Positions 51,209 through 60,169 are shown, numbered from the stretch's first letter. The stretch: DNA of 64,000 nt from Arthrobacter sp. 31Y (GCF_000526335.1 NZ_JAFW01000001.1:4340001-4404000), one strand, 5' to 3'. Notes: generated by a model not told the origin, from the letters alone. Made by a program: numbers and translations.

Positions 51209-52480
51209 ATGGCATCGACTACCCCGCCAGCGAGCGACGCTGCAGACAGGAAACTCTCCCTCCGCACCAAATGGGCCATCGCCGGCTTCCTGGCAGGCGG
51301 CACCATCGCCGGTTTGGTGGGGGCAGGGTCCTCGGCGCTCGCCGTGTATTTTGCCCGCCGTGTCATTACCCCTGCCGCCAGGCACGAGGACCAGGAAGTC
51401 CTTGCTGTCATCCGCGGGGACAGGGGCCTTCAGGTGATATTGGCGGCCACCCCGGACAGCACCATTGACGGCGTATTCAGCCTGTTCTTCTCTGGCGGCA
51501 AAGGTCACGCCAGGATCGGCCGGATTGTGTCGTACTCGCCCGCCGAGCAGACGGTACTGCGCGAAGTTGAGGAAGTTTACAGCGGAGACCTCTCAGAGGC
51601 CCGCCGCGCATGGTGGAGCGGGGCAACCTACCCTGATCCTGCTGCGATCGGCCTGGCTGCCGAGGACGTGGACATCGCGGTCGACGGCGGGAAAGCGCCT
51701 GCTTGGTTGATCCGGGCCGAAGCTTCGGCGGCTTCACCGGTCTGCGCCATCATGGTCCATGGCCGCGGCGCTACGCGCCTGGAAGGGTTGCGGGCGGTCC
51801 GCACCGCACGCGAGCTGGGGATGGACAGCCTGCTGATCTCCTACCGCAATGATGGACTGGCACCCTCCGCGCCGGATGGGCGGTATGGCCTGGGATCCAC
51901 GGAATGGCGCGACGTGGAGGCGGCGATTGAATACGCAGTGGACCACGGAGCCCAGGAGATTGTGCTGTTCGGCTGGTCCATGGGTGGTGCCATAAGCCTG
52001 CAAACAGCTGACCTGTCCAAGCACCGCCACCTTATCCGGGCATTGGTCTTGGATGCCCCGGTCATCAATTGGGTCAACGTGATGGCCCATCACGCTGAGA
52101 TGAACAGAATTCCCTACAACGTGGGGCGTTACGGGCAGATGATGCTGAGCCATCCGCTGGGGCGCAGGCTGACCGGACTGTCCGCGCCTGTGGACCTGAA
52201 AGCTATGGACTGGGAAGCCCGCGCCGTTGAATTGCGGACACCTACCTTGCTGATCCACAGCGTGGACGACGACTACGTACCCTTCGGGCCCTCCGCCAGT
52301 CTGGCGGAAAAGAACCCTGAGATGGTCACGTTTGAACCCTTCGACGGCGCCCGGCACACCAAAGAGTGGAACGTCGATCCGGAACGTTGGGAGCGCCTCG
52401 TCCGCGCCTGGTTGCAGAGGCAACTGGCTCCGCGAAACAACCCGGGACAGACGGGCTCCGCCGCGGTGCAGGCTGGCTGA
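51209..52480 (+). CDS. Alpha/beta-hydrolase with N-terminal membrane anchor
   Basis: A 423-residue serine hydrolase. A hydrophobic segment at about 15-45 (LRTKWAIAGFLAGGTIAGLVGAGSSALAVYFARR) is an anchor or TM helix. The nucleophile is S257 in GWSMGG; acid D353 in HSVDDDYV; H383 in DGARHTKEW. CAIMVHGRGATR forms the oxyanion region. It resembles alpha/beta hydrolases annotated as possible dienelactone or peptidase-like enzymes. ATG 51209 is preferred; GTG 51182 would add 9 residues. AACAAT about 6 bases upstream and no close Shine-Dalgarno suggest a leaderless mRNA. Faces ybaK tail to tail. Substrate unknown. Confidence 0.88.
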   Translation: MASTTPPASDAADRKLSLRTKWAIAGFLAGGTIAGLVGAGSSALAVYFARRVITPAARHEDQEVLAVIRGDRGLQVILAATPDSTIDGVFSLFFSGGKGHARIGRIVSYSPAEQTVLREVEEVYSGDLSEARRAWWSGATYPDPAAIGLAAEDVDIAVDGGKAPAWLIRAEASAASPVCAIMVHGRGATRLEGLRAVRTARELGMDSLLISYRNDGLAPSAPDGRYGLGSTEWRDVEAAIEYAVDHGAQEIVLFGWSMGGAISLQTADLSKHRHLIRALVLDAPVINWVNVMAHHAEMNRIPYNVGRYGQMMLSHPLGRRLTGLSAPVDLKAMDWEARAVELRTPTLLIHSVDDDYVPFGPSASLAEKNPEMVTFEPFDGARHTKEWNVDPERWERLVRAWLQRQLAPRNNPGQTGSAAVQAG

Positions 52481-52519
52481 GCAGGACGGTTTAGCAGCCC
52501 GGCGCCGGGTGGTTCAAGG

Positions 52520-53026
52520 TCAGCCTTGACGCTTGTCGGTGGTGCCTATGGGAGCAGTGATGGCCTTGGTGAGCCGAATGAGGTCTGCCGGGGCCAGCTC
52601 AATATCCAGGCCGCGGCGGCCCCCTGAAACGAGGACGGTGCTGAAAGCCAAGGCGGACTCGTCAACCACCGTGGAAGAGGGCTGCCGCTGTCCCAGCGGC
52701 GATATGCCTCCCACAACATAACCAGTGCGTCGTTCCGCAGCCTTGGGGTCCGCCATGACTGCTTTCTTGGCCCCGAGGGCTGCAGCAACCGACTTCAGAT
52801 CCAGGTTTCCGGATACCGGAACAATCGCCACTGCCAGGCGGCCTTCAACCTCCACCATGAGGGTCTTGAAAACCCGTTGGGGGTCGATGCCAAGGACTTC
52901 CGCTGCCTCCAGCCCGTAGCTGGCTGTCCCGGGATCATGGGCGTAGGGGTGCACCACGAAGGAAACGCCGGCCGCTGCAAGTGCTGCAGTTGCCGGCGTT
53001 CCCTGTGAAGCCATCTTTTTGGCCAT
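52520..53026 (-). CDS. ybaK: YbaK/ProX-type Cys-tRNA(Pro) deacylase
   Basis: A 168-residue trans-editing enzyme that hydrolyses mischarged Cys-tRNA(Pro). Core motifs: FVVHPYAHDPGTASYGLEAAEVLGIDPQRVFKTLMVEVEGRLAVAIVPVSGNLDLKSVAAALGAKKAVMADPKAAERRTGYVVGGISPLGQ, including the conserved K and GxxxP. Start at ATG 53026 (MAKKMASQ); ATG 53014 is a second choice. It follows sufE on the minus strand, with 31 bases between, so likely co-transcribed with sufE and the sulfurtransferase. Confidence 0.92.
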   Translation of the reverse strand: MAKKMASQGTPATAALAAAGVSFVVHPYAHDPGTASYGLEAAEVLGIDPQRVFKTLMVEVEGRLAVAIVPVSGNLDLKSVAAALGAKKAVMADPKAAERRTGYVVGGISPLGQRQPSSTVVDESALAFSTVLVSGGRRGLDIELAPADLIRLTKAITAPIGTTDKRQG

Positions 53027-53057
53027 CGCCGTGGTGTGCCCTTCGGTTTCCAACCAG

Positions 53058-53519
53058 TCAGCTTTCCAGCCGGGTGGCTGCTGCGACTTTCCGCTTGATC
53101 CGGCCAAGCATGGCCGTCATTCCCCGCATGCGCAGGGGAGTAATGGCCCGGGTCAGGCCCAGCAGCTCCGGCATGTCGTCAGGAACGGCAAGGATTTCCT
53201 CGGCCGTCAACCCATCCAAGCCCTCGTGCAATACCCCTGCGAAGCCCCGGGTTGTGGGTGCTTCCGGAGGAGCTTTGAAGTAGAGCCGGTAGGCGCGGGC
53301 GCCGCCGTCGGGATTTTTCTCAGACTCAATAGTCAGAAACAGCGGTGACTGGCACTCCACAACCTGTTCCAGCAGCTCAGGGTGGTCCTTCAGGCGCTCC
53401 GGAAGCTCCGGCAGGCCCTTCGAGAACTCGAGAAGGAGTTGCAGGCGGTCAGGCTCCGTCAGTGCTTGGAAGTCATCGACGATTTCCGCCAGGGCGGTGG
53501 GCAAAGTGTTGGTACTCAT
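53058..53519 (-). CDS. sufE: SufE family cysteine desulfurase accessory protein
   Basis: Accepts persulfide sulfur from a cysteine desulfurase (SufS/Csd) and passes it on for Fe-S cluster assembly. 153 residues. The sulfur-accepting cysteine is C56 in EQVVECQSPLFL. RLYFKAPPEAPTTRGFAGVLHEGLDGLTAEEIL and LGLTRAITPLRMRGMTAML are the family core. Start at ATG 53519 excludes a 10-residue extension lacking conservation. No sufS lies in the window. Lies 91 bases after the sulfurtransferase gene in the same direction, a sulfur-transfer operon together with ybaK. Confidence 0.94.
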   Translation of the reverse strand: MSTNTLPTALAEIVDDFQALTEPDRLQLLLEFSKGLPELPERLKDHPELLEQVVECQSPLFLTIESEKNPDGGARAYRLYFKAPPEAPTTRGFAGVLHEGLDGLTAEEILAVPDDMPELLGLTRAITPLRMRGMTAMLGRIKRKVAAATRLES

Positions 53520-53610
53520 CACTTCCAGCTTACGCACAACAGCGGCCAATGCAGCTTGTGTGCCGGAACACTACGGACGCCATTCACGAGCGGACTGGTT
53601 GCGACTGCAG

Positions 53611-54537
53611 CTAGCTGCGGACCAGTGAAGCCGGAACGGAACCGCGATCAGCGCCCTTGACGATGGGAACCCGCACAGCGTTGCCCCACTCGGTCCATGA
53701 GCCGTCGTAGTTACGGACGGAGTCGAATCCCAACAAGTACTTCAGTGCGAACCAGGTGTGGCTGGAACGTTCGCCGATGCGGCAGTAGGCCACCACGTCA
53801 GCGCCGGGCTCCAATCCGGCCTCGCCCAGGTAGAGCGCCTCCAGCTCTTCGCGGCTCCGGTACGTGCCGTCTTCAGCTGCGGCGCGTGCCCACGGGATGG
53901 ACGCGGCCGTAGGAATGTGGCCGCCGCGCAGTGCGCCCTCTTCCGGGTAGGCCGGCATGTGCGTGCGCTGTCCGGTGTACTCCTCAGGGGAGCGGACATC
54001 AATAAGGGGATTGCCCAGGTGGGCCAGGACGTCTTCCTTGAAGGCGCGGATCGGAGCATCGTTGCGCTCCACCTCCGGGTACTCGCCCACGGCGGGCCGG
54101 GAAACGTCGGTGGTCAGCTCGCGGCCTTCGGCGATCCACTTGTCGCGGCCGCCATCGAGGAGACGCACATCCTCGTGGCCGAACAACGTAAAGACCCACA
54201 GCGCGTAGGCAGCCCACCAGTTGGACTTGTCACCGTAGATGACCACGGTGCTGTCGCGGGAGATGCCCTTGGAGGCAGCGAGGGCGGCAAAGGCGGCGCC
54301 GTCCACGTAGTCGCGGGTGACCTCGTCATTCAGGTCAGTGTGCCAGTCGATCTTGACGGCGCCCGGGATGTGGCCTGTTTCGTAGAGGAGAACGTCTTCG
54401 TCGGACTCCACAACCACAAGCTTGCCGTCCGTGATGGCGCCGTCGGCAATGGCTGCCGCGAGCCACTCAGTGGACACAAGGCGTTCTGGGTTTGCATACG
54501 CTGCAAACTTTTCGTTCTGTTCAACTGGGTAGGACAT
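53611..54537 (-). CDS. Two-domain sulfurtransferase (thiosulfate/3-mercaptopyruvate)
   Basis: A 308-residue protein with two rhodanese domains. The N-terminal one is inactive ([14 protein letters not shown] in place of a Cys loop). The C-terminal catalytic loop is CRIGERSS with C252 inside [19 protein letters not shown]. CRxGERS-type loops are typical of thiosulfate sulfurtransferases and related enzymes. [13 protein letters not shown] and [15 protein letters not shown] are typical. It would supply sulfane sulfur to SufE or detoxify cyanide; substrate not provable. Start ATG 54537. First gene of the minus-strand operon sulfurtransferase-sufE-ybaK. Confidence 0.93.
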   Translation of the reverse strand: MSYPVEQNEKFAAYANPERLVSTEWLAAAIADGAITDGKLVVVESDEDVLLYETGHIPGAVKIDWHTDLNDEVTRDYVDGAAFAALAASKGISRDSTVVIYGDKSNWWAAYALWVFTLFGHEDVRLLDGGRDKWIAEGRELTTDVSRPAVGEYPEVERNDAPIRAFKEDVLAHLGNPLIDVRSPEEYTGQRTHMPAYPEEGALRGGHIPTAASIPWARAAAEDGTYRSREELEALYLGEAGLEPGADVVAYCRIGERSSHTWFALKYLLGFDSVRNYDGSWTEWGNAVRVPIVKGADRGSVPASLVRS

Positions 54538-54747
54538 GGTGATGGCCTTTCACTGACAACGGTCGGAGCCAGGCCGTAGAAAAGTAGTGCAGGTACCGGC
54601 CGGGCGTGCTCCAACACTAACCACGGGCGGCGAGGAATGCTTCCCTGCGGTCATACGGTGAAACATGGGCTTGGTCACGTGACGGTTTCCGGGGTGTCAG
54701 ATGCCGGTATTCTTGCTGGGGACCTAAAACCGAAGGAACGGACCACC

Positions 54748-55788
54748 GTGGTAAAGATCGAACAACTGGCTGCCCGCACACCGGCAGTCTCTGTGGAGGA
54801 ACTCCTCAAGGGTTTCTACCCGTCTCCGCGATTCGGAGAGGTATCGTTCGACAGCTACCGGCCCGACCCTTCGCAGCCGAGCCAGGCCAACGCCGTGAAG
54901 CTGCTGTCGGCTTTCGCCGATGGCGTCGGCTCTGACGATGGCGGCGGTCTTTTCAAGAAGTTGTTTGCCAAGAAGGCCCCGGCAACAAGGGCAGGAATCT
55001 ACCTCGACGGCGGTTTCGGCGTGGGCAAGACCCACCTTCTGGCTTCTCTCTGGCACAGGTCGCCGGGGCCCAAGGCCTTCGGTACGTTCGTCGAATACAC
55101 CAACCTCGTTGGTGCACTGTCCTTCCGCAAGACCGTGGAAGCCCTGAGCAGCTACAAGCTGGTGTGCATCGACGAGTTCGAACTTGATGATCCGGGTGAC
55201 ACCGTGCTCATGTCCAGGCTCATGCGTGAACTGGCCGACGCCGGCGTGAAGCTGGCAGCGACGTCCAATACCCTTCCCGGTTCGCTGGGGGAAGGGCGCT
55301 TCGCTGCCGTGGACTTCCAGCGCGAAATACAGGTCCTCGCGGACCAGTTCGACGTCGTCAGGATAGACGGCGAAGACTTCCGTCACCGAGGCTTGCCCGC
55401 GGCCCCCGCGCCGCTCAAGACCGAAGAGCTCAAGCACCGGATGCGTGCCGAGTTCGACGGGAAGACCGTAGCTGTTGATGATTTCCGCACCCTCGTCAAC
55501 CACCTGGCCGCAGTCCACCCCAGCCGCTACCGGCAGCTCATTTCCGGCGTGGAGGCTGTGGTGTGGAGCGACGTTGAAACCATTACCGAGCAGGCTGTCG
55601 CGCTCCGCTTCGTGGTACTTGCGGACAGGCTCTACGACAAAGATGTGCCGATCCTGGCCAGTGGCGTACCCTTCGACAAGCTCTTCACCGATGAGATGAT
55701 GACCGGCGGCTACACCAAGAAGTACTTCCGGGCTGTTTCCAGGTTGACGGCGTTGGCACGCGAGGCCCAAAACCACGAGCCCGCCTGA
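54748..55788 (+). CDS. zapE: ZapE/AFG1-type ATPase, cell division protein
   Basis: A 346-residue AAA-type ATPase of the ZapE/AFG1 family, which affects FtsZ-ring assembly. Walker A is GGFGVGKT at 88-95, then VCIDEFELDDPGDT (Walker B), AATSNTLPGSLGEGRFA and FRHRGLP. GTG 54748 follows AAGGA ten bases upstream; the frame from 54637 adds 37 unsupported residues. Between 54538 and 54747 lies a divergent promoter region without recognisable operator. It complements sepH in this window as a second division-related gene. Convergent with benE, 19 bases apart. Confidence 0.91.
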   Translation: MVKIEQLAARTPAVSVEELLKGFYPSPRFGEVSFDSYRPDPSQPSQANAVKLLSAFADGVGSDDGGGLFKKLFAKKAPATRAGIYLDGGFGVGKTHLLASLWHRSPGPKAFGTFVEYTNLVGALSFRKTVEALSSYKLVCIDEFELDDPGDTVLMSRLMRELADAGVKLAATSNTLPGSLGEGRFAAVDFQREIQVLADQFDVVRIDGEDFRHRGLPAAPAPLKTEELKHRMRAEFDGKTVAVDDFRTLVNHLAAVHPSRYRQLISGVEAVVWSDVETITEQAVALRFVVLADRLYDKDVPILASGVPFDKLFTDEMMTGGYTKKYFRAVSRLTALAREAQNHEPA

Positions 55789-55807
55789 ACTATGCGGCCC
55801 GCCTGAT

Positions 55808-57022
55808 TCAGGGCTTCTGAAGGGGCTCGCGGCTCTTCAGCATCCAGCGAACCAGGATGCCACCGGCCAGAGCCCAGAAAGCAGCACCGACACCGGCGAA
55901 GCTCAAGCCTGATGCTGCCAGCAGGAAGGTAATGCAGGCGGGGATACGCTCCTCTGCCACCGCCAAGGCTGACGAGATTGACGACGCCAGGGTTCCCAGG
56001 AGGGCCAGCCCTGCCACCGCTTCAAGGAGCCCAGAAGGGGCCGCAGCCACTAACGTAACAAGCGCTGCTGAGAGCGCTGCTAGTACCAAGTACGCTAAGC
56101 CGGAGACGAATGCAGCGATCCATCGCCTGCTGTGATCCTTGCCTGCCTCCTCACCCGCGGCCAGCGCCGCACTGAGGGCGGCCAGATTGATTGCGTGGCC
56201 TCCGAACGGTGCCCCCACCATGGTTCCCGCCCCCGTGACCAGCATCGATGACCGCCACGGAGTGGTGTATCCGAAGGACTTAAGCACTGCGACCCCGGGA
56301 ATGTTTTGCGAGGCCATGGTGACGATGAACAACGGCAGGGCCAGCCCTACCGCAGCCTCCACGGTAAATGTAGGTGTGGTCCACTCCAGCCTGGGCAGAA
56401 GGCCGTCACCGGGGACATGGACTCCGTTGGACACAATGTGGATGCCGATGGCGGCCAAAGCCACCAACAGTGACGCTGGGACGGACCAACGGGGTGCGAA
56501 TTTCATCAGGACAACCCAGCACACCACCACGGGGGCAACAAACAAAGGTGCTGAGCCCAACGACTTGAAGGGTGCCAGGCACAGGGGGAGTAGGACACCG
56601 GCCAGCATCGCCTGCGCCAAGGCGGTGGGAATTGTCGCCATGAGACGTCCCAGAACAGGTAACAGGCCCGTCAGGACGATCAGGACCCCCACCATCAGGA
56701 AGGCCCCGACGGCGGCCGGCCAACCGCCGTCGACCATTCCGGCGGAGGCCAGGAGTGCAGCTCCAGGGGTGGACCACGCCAGCGTCACCGGCATCCTGGA
56801 CCGCCACGCCAGCCAGAGGATTCCCAGGCCAAAAGTGAGGGTGAGCGCCAACAAGCCGCTGGATGCCTGCGCCTGGTTGGCGCCCACAGCCTGCAATCCG
56901 GCAAGGACTACGGCGAACGACGACGTGAAACCCACCAGCGCAGTGACAATCCCGGCCGTGATCGGAGGCCCCAGCGTCTCGCGGGTGGCACGGTTGCGGG
57001 TAGACGGGGAGGCGGAAGGCAT
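55808..57022 (-). CDS. benE: BenE family benzoate/H+ symporter
   Basis: A 404-residue transporter of the BenE family with about 12 hydrophobic segments. ITAGIVTALVGFTSSFAVVLAGLQAVGANQAQASSGLLALTLTFGLGILWL opens the protein, then RMPVTLAWSTPGAALL and APFGGHAINLAALSAALAAGEEA, typical of BenE-like xanthine/nucleobase-permease-related carriers. Benzoate is the family substrate, but no aromatic degradation genes lie here. Start ATG 57022; TTG 57031 is an alternative. TATTTT lies 7 bases upstream of the ATG with no ribosome-binding site, so probably leaderless. Confidence 0.87.
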   Translation of the reverse strand: MPSASPSTRNRATRETLGPPITAGIVTALVGFTSSFAVVLAGLQAVGANQAQASSGLLALTLTFGLGILWLAWRSRMPVTLAWSTPGAALLASAGMVDGGWPAAVGAFLMVGVLIVLTGLLPVLGRLMATIPTALAQAMLAGVLLPLCLAPFKSLGSAPLFVAPVVVCWVVLMKFAPRWSVPASLLVALAAIGIHIVSNGVHVPGDGLLPRLEWTTPTFTVEAAVGLALPLFIVTMASQNIPGVAVLKSFGYTTPWRSSMLVTGAGTMVGAPFGGHAINLAALSAALAAGEEAGKDHSRRWIAAFVSGLAYLVLAALSAALVTLVAAAPSGLLEAVAGLALLGTLASSISSALAVAEERIPACITFLLAASGLSFAGVGAAFWALAGGILVRWMLKSREPLQKP

Positions 57023-57029
57023 AGGGTCC

Positions 57030-57035
57030 AAAATA
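57030..57035 (-). promoter_or_regulatory. -10 element for leaderless benE mRNA
   Basis: TATTTT on the minus strand, seven bases (GGACCCT) before the ATG of benE, with no Shine-Dalgarno in between. Confidence 0.45.
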
Positions 57036-57091
57036 CCTGACCAGCGGGGGCTTCCTGCGACGGCGGGGAATCCGATGGGGTCGAAACCCCG

Positions 57092-57157
57092 TTAACGGGG
57101 GGGGATCCCGTTAAACGCCAAGGGCACCGGTGGCGCCTCGCGGCGGGACCGGTGCCC
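57092..57157 (-). terminator. Hairpins between the antitoxin-like gene and benE
   Basis: A perfect stem TTAACGGG / CCCGTTAA (57092-57114) and a 10-bp stem GGGCACCGGT / ACCGGTGCCC (57122-57131 and 57148-57157). The second, read on the minus strand, ends the antitoxin-like gene; the first may stop read-through into benE. Confidence 0.6.
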
Positions 57158-57189
57158 CCTTGACGTATCTGGTACGGCGGCTCAGGCAG

Positions 57190-57417
57190 CTACGGCTGCT
57201 TCGGCTCATCCGTGACGGGAGCCTGTGCAGGCTTGCCGTCGTTCTTGGCCACGAAGTCGGAAGCGGCGTTCTGGACTTTGTCGACGTGACCGGCGTACTT
57301 GCCGCCAGTCTTCTGGTCCACAAAATCCCCGGCTTTGTCGATGCCATTCTTGATGGCTTCTTCGTTGCCTTGAATGAGACCCTGAGCCTTGCCCTTCAGG
57401 TCGTCAATTAAACCCAC
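57190..57417 (-). CDS. MT0933-type antitoxin/CsbD-like small protein
   Basis: A 75-residue highly charged helical protein: MGLIDDLKGKAQGLIQGNEEAIKNGIDKAGDFVDQKTGGKYAGHVDKVQNAASDFVAKN. The repeats of DxxK/AG and KTGGKYAGHVDKVQ match the MT0933-type antitoxin family (Rv0909), which also resembles CsbD-like stress proteins. GTG 57417 is preferred, because GGGAGG lies five bases upstream; GTG 57423 is inside that site. No toxin gene follows or precedes within a few hundred bases, so it is an orphan and may be a general stress protein. Confidence 0.75.
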   Translation of the reverse strand: MGLIDDLKGKAQGLIQGNEEAIKNGIDKAGDFVDQKTGGKYAGHVDKVQNAASDFVAKNDGKPAQAPVTDEPKQP

Positions 57418-57518
57418 GGGCACCTCCCTTCCATCGCGGAGCCAGTTCGCTCCTCCGCGTCAGACACTAACACCAGTTTTCCGAGGTGCCAAGAGGTCAG
57501 CGGACGCTTGTGGACAAA

Positions 57519-58973
57519 CTATGCCAAGGGCTTACTTTCCACCTTGTGGCGCGGGCTGTTCGGGTTCATAAGGGAGTGTCGGCGACTGTAGGCAAAGTAG
57601 ATGATCAGGCCGATTACCAGCCATGCGCCGAACCGGACCCAGGTTTCCCAGTGGAGCTGGAACATGAGGAAGGCCGATGCCAGGACGCCGAACGCGGGGA
57701 CCACTGGCATGAATGGCAGGCGGAACGTGCGCGGCGCATTGGGCTTGGTGTAACGGAACACGATCACGGAGATGCAGACCACCACAAATGCGGCCAGGAT
57801 GCCGATGTTCGTGAGGTCGGCAACTTCCTTGATGGGGAAGACTCCGGCAAGGAACGCCGAGGCAACACCGGCAATCCACGTGACACGCTGCGGAGTGCCA
57901 TGCTTGTCAGTCTTGGCAAACCAGCCCGGGAGCAGTCCGTCACGGCTCATGGAGAACCACACGCGCGTGACGCCGAGCAGGAAGGTCAGCATCACGGTGA
58001 GGATGGACAGGACCGCGAACACCGAAATGATGGTGGCGATGACAGGCAACCCGACTCCGGTGAACGCAGAAGCGAAACCTGCGGTGGGATCGATGTCCTT
58101 GTAGTTCTGCATGCCGGTAAGCACCAGTGTCGCGGCTACGTAGAGCAGCATGGCCACGATCAGCGACAAGATGATGGCCTTGGGCATGTGCTTTTTGCCG
58201 TCCTTGGCCTCTTCCGCGGCGGTGCTCATGGCGTCGTACCCGAAGACTGCGAAGAAGACTGTTGCTGCTCCGGCCAGGACCGGTCCGAAACCGCTGGGCA
58301 TGAACGGGTTGTAGTTCTCGGTGTTGATGTAGAAAATGCCCAGGCCGATGATGAACAGGATCAGAACCACCTTGATGGCAACGGCCACCAGTTCAAAGCG
58401 CCCAAACGCCTTGGTGCCGCGGCTGAGGATCCAGGTCACCAGGAGACAGACGAGGATGGCGGGGAGGTTGATGATGCCGCCTTTGCCCTCATCCGCGGTG
58501 GAAGTCATCCATGTAGGCATGTGGATTCCGATTCCGGAAAGGAAGGCATCGAAATAGCCAGAGATGCCGATTGCCACCACAGCCACGATCGCGATGTATT
58601 CAAGCAGGAGGTCCCAGCCGATGAACCAGCCGATGATTTCTCCCAGGGCCACATAGCCGTAGGTATAGGCAGAACCGGCCCGGGGAATCATGCCCGCAAA
58701 CTCGGCGTAGGACAACGCCGCTGCAGCCGAAGCGAGGCCGGCGATCAGGAATGAGAAGAGAACAGCGGGACCCACGCCCGGGCTGCTGTCACTGCCGTGG
58801 GCAACCAGCCCTGCGAGCGAAAAGATGCCGACGCCGATAATTCCGCCCACGCCAATCGCTGTCAGTTGCCAGAGGCCAAGACTTTTAAAAAGCCCGCTGT
58901 GTTTGTTTTCTTCCTCAATATCGTCGATGGGCTTGCGCCTCAGGACAGACTGGGAAGCAATCTGTTGGTTCAT
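57519..58973 (-). CDS. APC superfamily amino-acid permease
   Basis: A 484-residue integral membrane carrier with about 12 segments. GLWQLTAIGVGGIIGVGIFSLAGLVAHGSDSSPGVGPAVLFSFLIAGLASAAAALSYAEFAGMIPRAGSAYTYGYVALGEIIGWFIGWDLLLEYI is the signature of the cationic amino-acid transporter (CAT) group. FFAVFGYDAMSTAAEEAKDGKKHMPKAIILS lies near the substrate site. The gene would import basic or neutral amino acids. Start MNQQIASQSVLRRKPIDD at 58973. Upstream (58974-59151) lies its promoter and a tRNA operon terminator. Same strand as the tRNA cluster but separate transcription is likely. Confidence 0.9.
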   Translation of the reverse strand: MNQQIASQSVLRRKPIDDIEEENKHSGLFKSLGLWQLTAIGVGGIIGVGIFSLAGLVAHGSDSSPGVGPAVLFSFLIAGLASAAAALSYAEFAGMIPRAGSAYTYGYVALGEIIGWFIGWDLLLEYIAIVAVVAIGISGYFDAFLSGIGIHMPTWMTSTADEGKGGIINLPAILVCLLVTWILSRGTKAFGRFELVAVAIKVVLILFIIGLGIFYINTENYNPFMPSGFGPVLAGAATVFFAVFGYDAMSTAAEEAKDGKKHMPKAIILSLIVAMLLYVAATLVLTGMQNYKDIDPTAGFASAFTGVGLPVIATIISVFAVLSILTVMLTFLLGVTRVWFSMSRDGLLPGWFAKTDKHGTPQRVTWIAGVASAFLAGVFPIKEVADLTNIGILAAFVVVCISVIVFRYTKPNAPRTFRLPFMPVVPAFGVLASAFLMFQLHWETWVRFGAWLVIGLIIYFAYSRRHSLMNPNSPRHKVESKPLA

Positions 58974-59113
58974 GGGGTACTCCTGCCGGTTGGCGTGGAA
59001 CGGTGATGAGCTCGCAGTACATTATGCGAGCCGAATCACATGAGATAAAGCGATTTCTTCCTAGGGGTACCGGTTACTTCCCTTAATGAATTGAGAATTC
59101 CCCGAATCCGGGC

Positions 59114-59143
59114 ATAAAAAAAGCAGCTCCGGGGAGCTGCTTT
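59114..59143 (-). terminator. Terminator of the minus-strand tRNA operon
   Basis: Stem AAAGCAGCTCC / GGAGCTGCTTT with a T run on the minus strand (TTTTTATG), just beyond the last tRNA-Gly gene. Confidence 0.8.
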
Positions 59144-59151
59144 CTTTATTC

Positions 59152-59227
<76 letters not shown>

Positions 59228-59266
59228 AGATACTGCCTGCCGGGCACATGCCTGGCCGACAACTAC

Positions 59267-59284
59267 AAACAAGTTTCCTTGTTT
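59267..59284 (-). other. GAAA-tetraloop hairpin after tRNA-Val (copy 1)
   Basis: 7-bp stem AAACAAG-GAAA-CTTGTTT on the minus strand directly abuts the encoded CCA of the tRNA-Val gene. The second Val copy has the same hairpin, suggesting a processing signal. Confidence 0.6.
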
Positions 59285-59359
59285 TGGTGGGCGATACTGG
59301 GATCGAACCAGTGACCTCTTCCGTGTCAGGGAAGCGCGCTACCGCTGCGCCAATCGCCC
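59285..59359 (-). tRNA. tRNA-Val(GAC), copy 1
   Basis: Acceptor GGGCGAT...ATCGCCC with anticodon GAC (loop CTGACAC), D-loop TTGGCGCAGCGGTAGCG, T-loop GTTCGATCC, CCA encoded. Lies between two tRNA-Gly genes. Confidence 0.95.
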
Positions 59360-59382
59360 GTTACCGGGTCCTTCAATAGGAG

Positions 59383-59455
<73 letters not shown>

Positions 59456-59494
59456 ACATGCTGCATGCCAGGCAGATGCCTGGCCTTCAACAAC

Positions 59495-59512
59495 AAACAA
59501 GTTTCCTTGTTC
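59495..59512 (-). other. GAAA-tetraloop hairpin after tRNA-Val (copy 2)
   Basis: GAACAAG-GAAA-CTTGTTT on the minus strand, adjacent to the CCA end of the second tRNA-Val; a G-T pair replaces an A-T pair of copy 1. Confidence 0.55.
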
Positions 59513-59587
59513 TGGTGGGCGATACTGGGATCGAACCAGTGACCTCTTCCGTGTCAGGGAAGCGCGCTACCGCTGCGCCAATCGCCC
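59513..59587 (-). tRNA. tRNA-Val(GAC), copy 2
   Basis: Identical to the first copy; anticodon GAC, CCA encoded. Confidence 0.95.
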
Positions 59588-59626
59588 ATGCATCCAGCCA
59601 AAAGCTGGAAGACATGGTTTTCACCG

Positions 59627-59697
59627 AGGTGGGTACGGGATTCGAACCCGTGTATACGGCTTTGCAGGCCGCTGCCTCGCCTCTCGGCCAACCCACC
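59627..59697 (-). tRNA. tRNA-Cys(GCA)
   Basis: Reads GGTGGGT...ACCCACC with discriminator T, anticodon GCA in loop CTGCAAA. 71 bases without an encoded CCA. Second in the minus-strand operon after tRNA-Gly copy 3. Confidence 0.95.
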
Positions 59698-59743
59698 GTG
59701 TAAGCAGATTTCCGAAGAATTCTTGCCTTGACAGTGCCTTGCG

Positions 59744-59816
<73 letters not shown>

Positions 59817-59874
59817 AGTGTCGTTTCGGCGGGCAGCCTTGCAGGCATTCCGTCGCTTTCCGACGAGTAAAAAC

Positions 59875-59902
59875 TCTATAGGAGGTTGCTGCAAACTCCA
59901 AA
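59875..59902 (-). promoter_or_regulatory. Candidate promoter of the minus-strand tRNA operon
   Basis: TATAGA (-10) at 59875-59880 and TTGGAG (-35) at 59897-59902 on the minus strand, with a 16-base spacer, about 59 bases before the first tRNA-Gly. Confidence 0.5.
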
Positions 59903-60035
59903 TCGGTAGCCTGCCTTTGAACGCGGAGGTGGCTGGATCCTTGTATTTACGCGGTTCCGGCGAAGTTTCATCGCTGTAATTCCACCGTTGTAGTTCTCCC
60001 GGGCTTAGGTGCCGGGGCGGAGGCCGCGATCCGTT

Positions 60036-60063
60036 TTGTATTCCGGCAATGGTCCGTTAGTGT
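60036..60063 (+). promoter_or_regulatory. Candidate promoter of tRNA-Val(CAC)
   Basis: TTGTAT (60036-60041) and TAGTGT (60058-60063) with a 16-base spacer; the predicted start would fall a few bases before the tRNA. Confidence 0.5.
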
Positions 60064-60075
60064 TTTCTATGCAAC

Positions 60076-60150
60076 GGGCGATTGGCGCAGTGGTAGCGCG
60101 CTTCGTTCACACCGAAGAGGTCACTGGTTCGAACCCAGTATCGCCCACCA
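60076..60150 (+). tRNA. tRNA-Val(CAC)
   Basis: Acceptor GGGCGAT...ATCGCCC, anticodon CAC in loop TTCACAC, D-loop TTGGCGCAGTGGTAGCG, T-loop GTTCGAACC, CCA encoded. Transcribed opposite to the other six tRNAs. Confidence 0.95.
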
Positions 60151-60169
60151 CCGGTTTGCAAAGATGAAC

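Noticed and set aside
57486..58754. 422-codon plus-strand ORF
   Set aside because: Antisense of the amino-acid permease.
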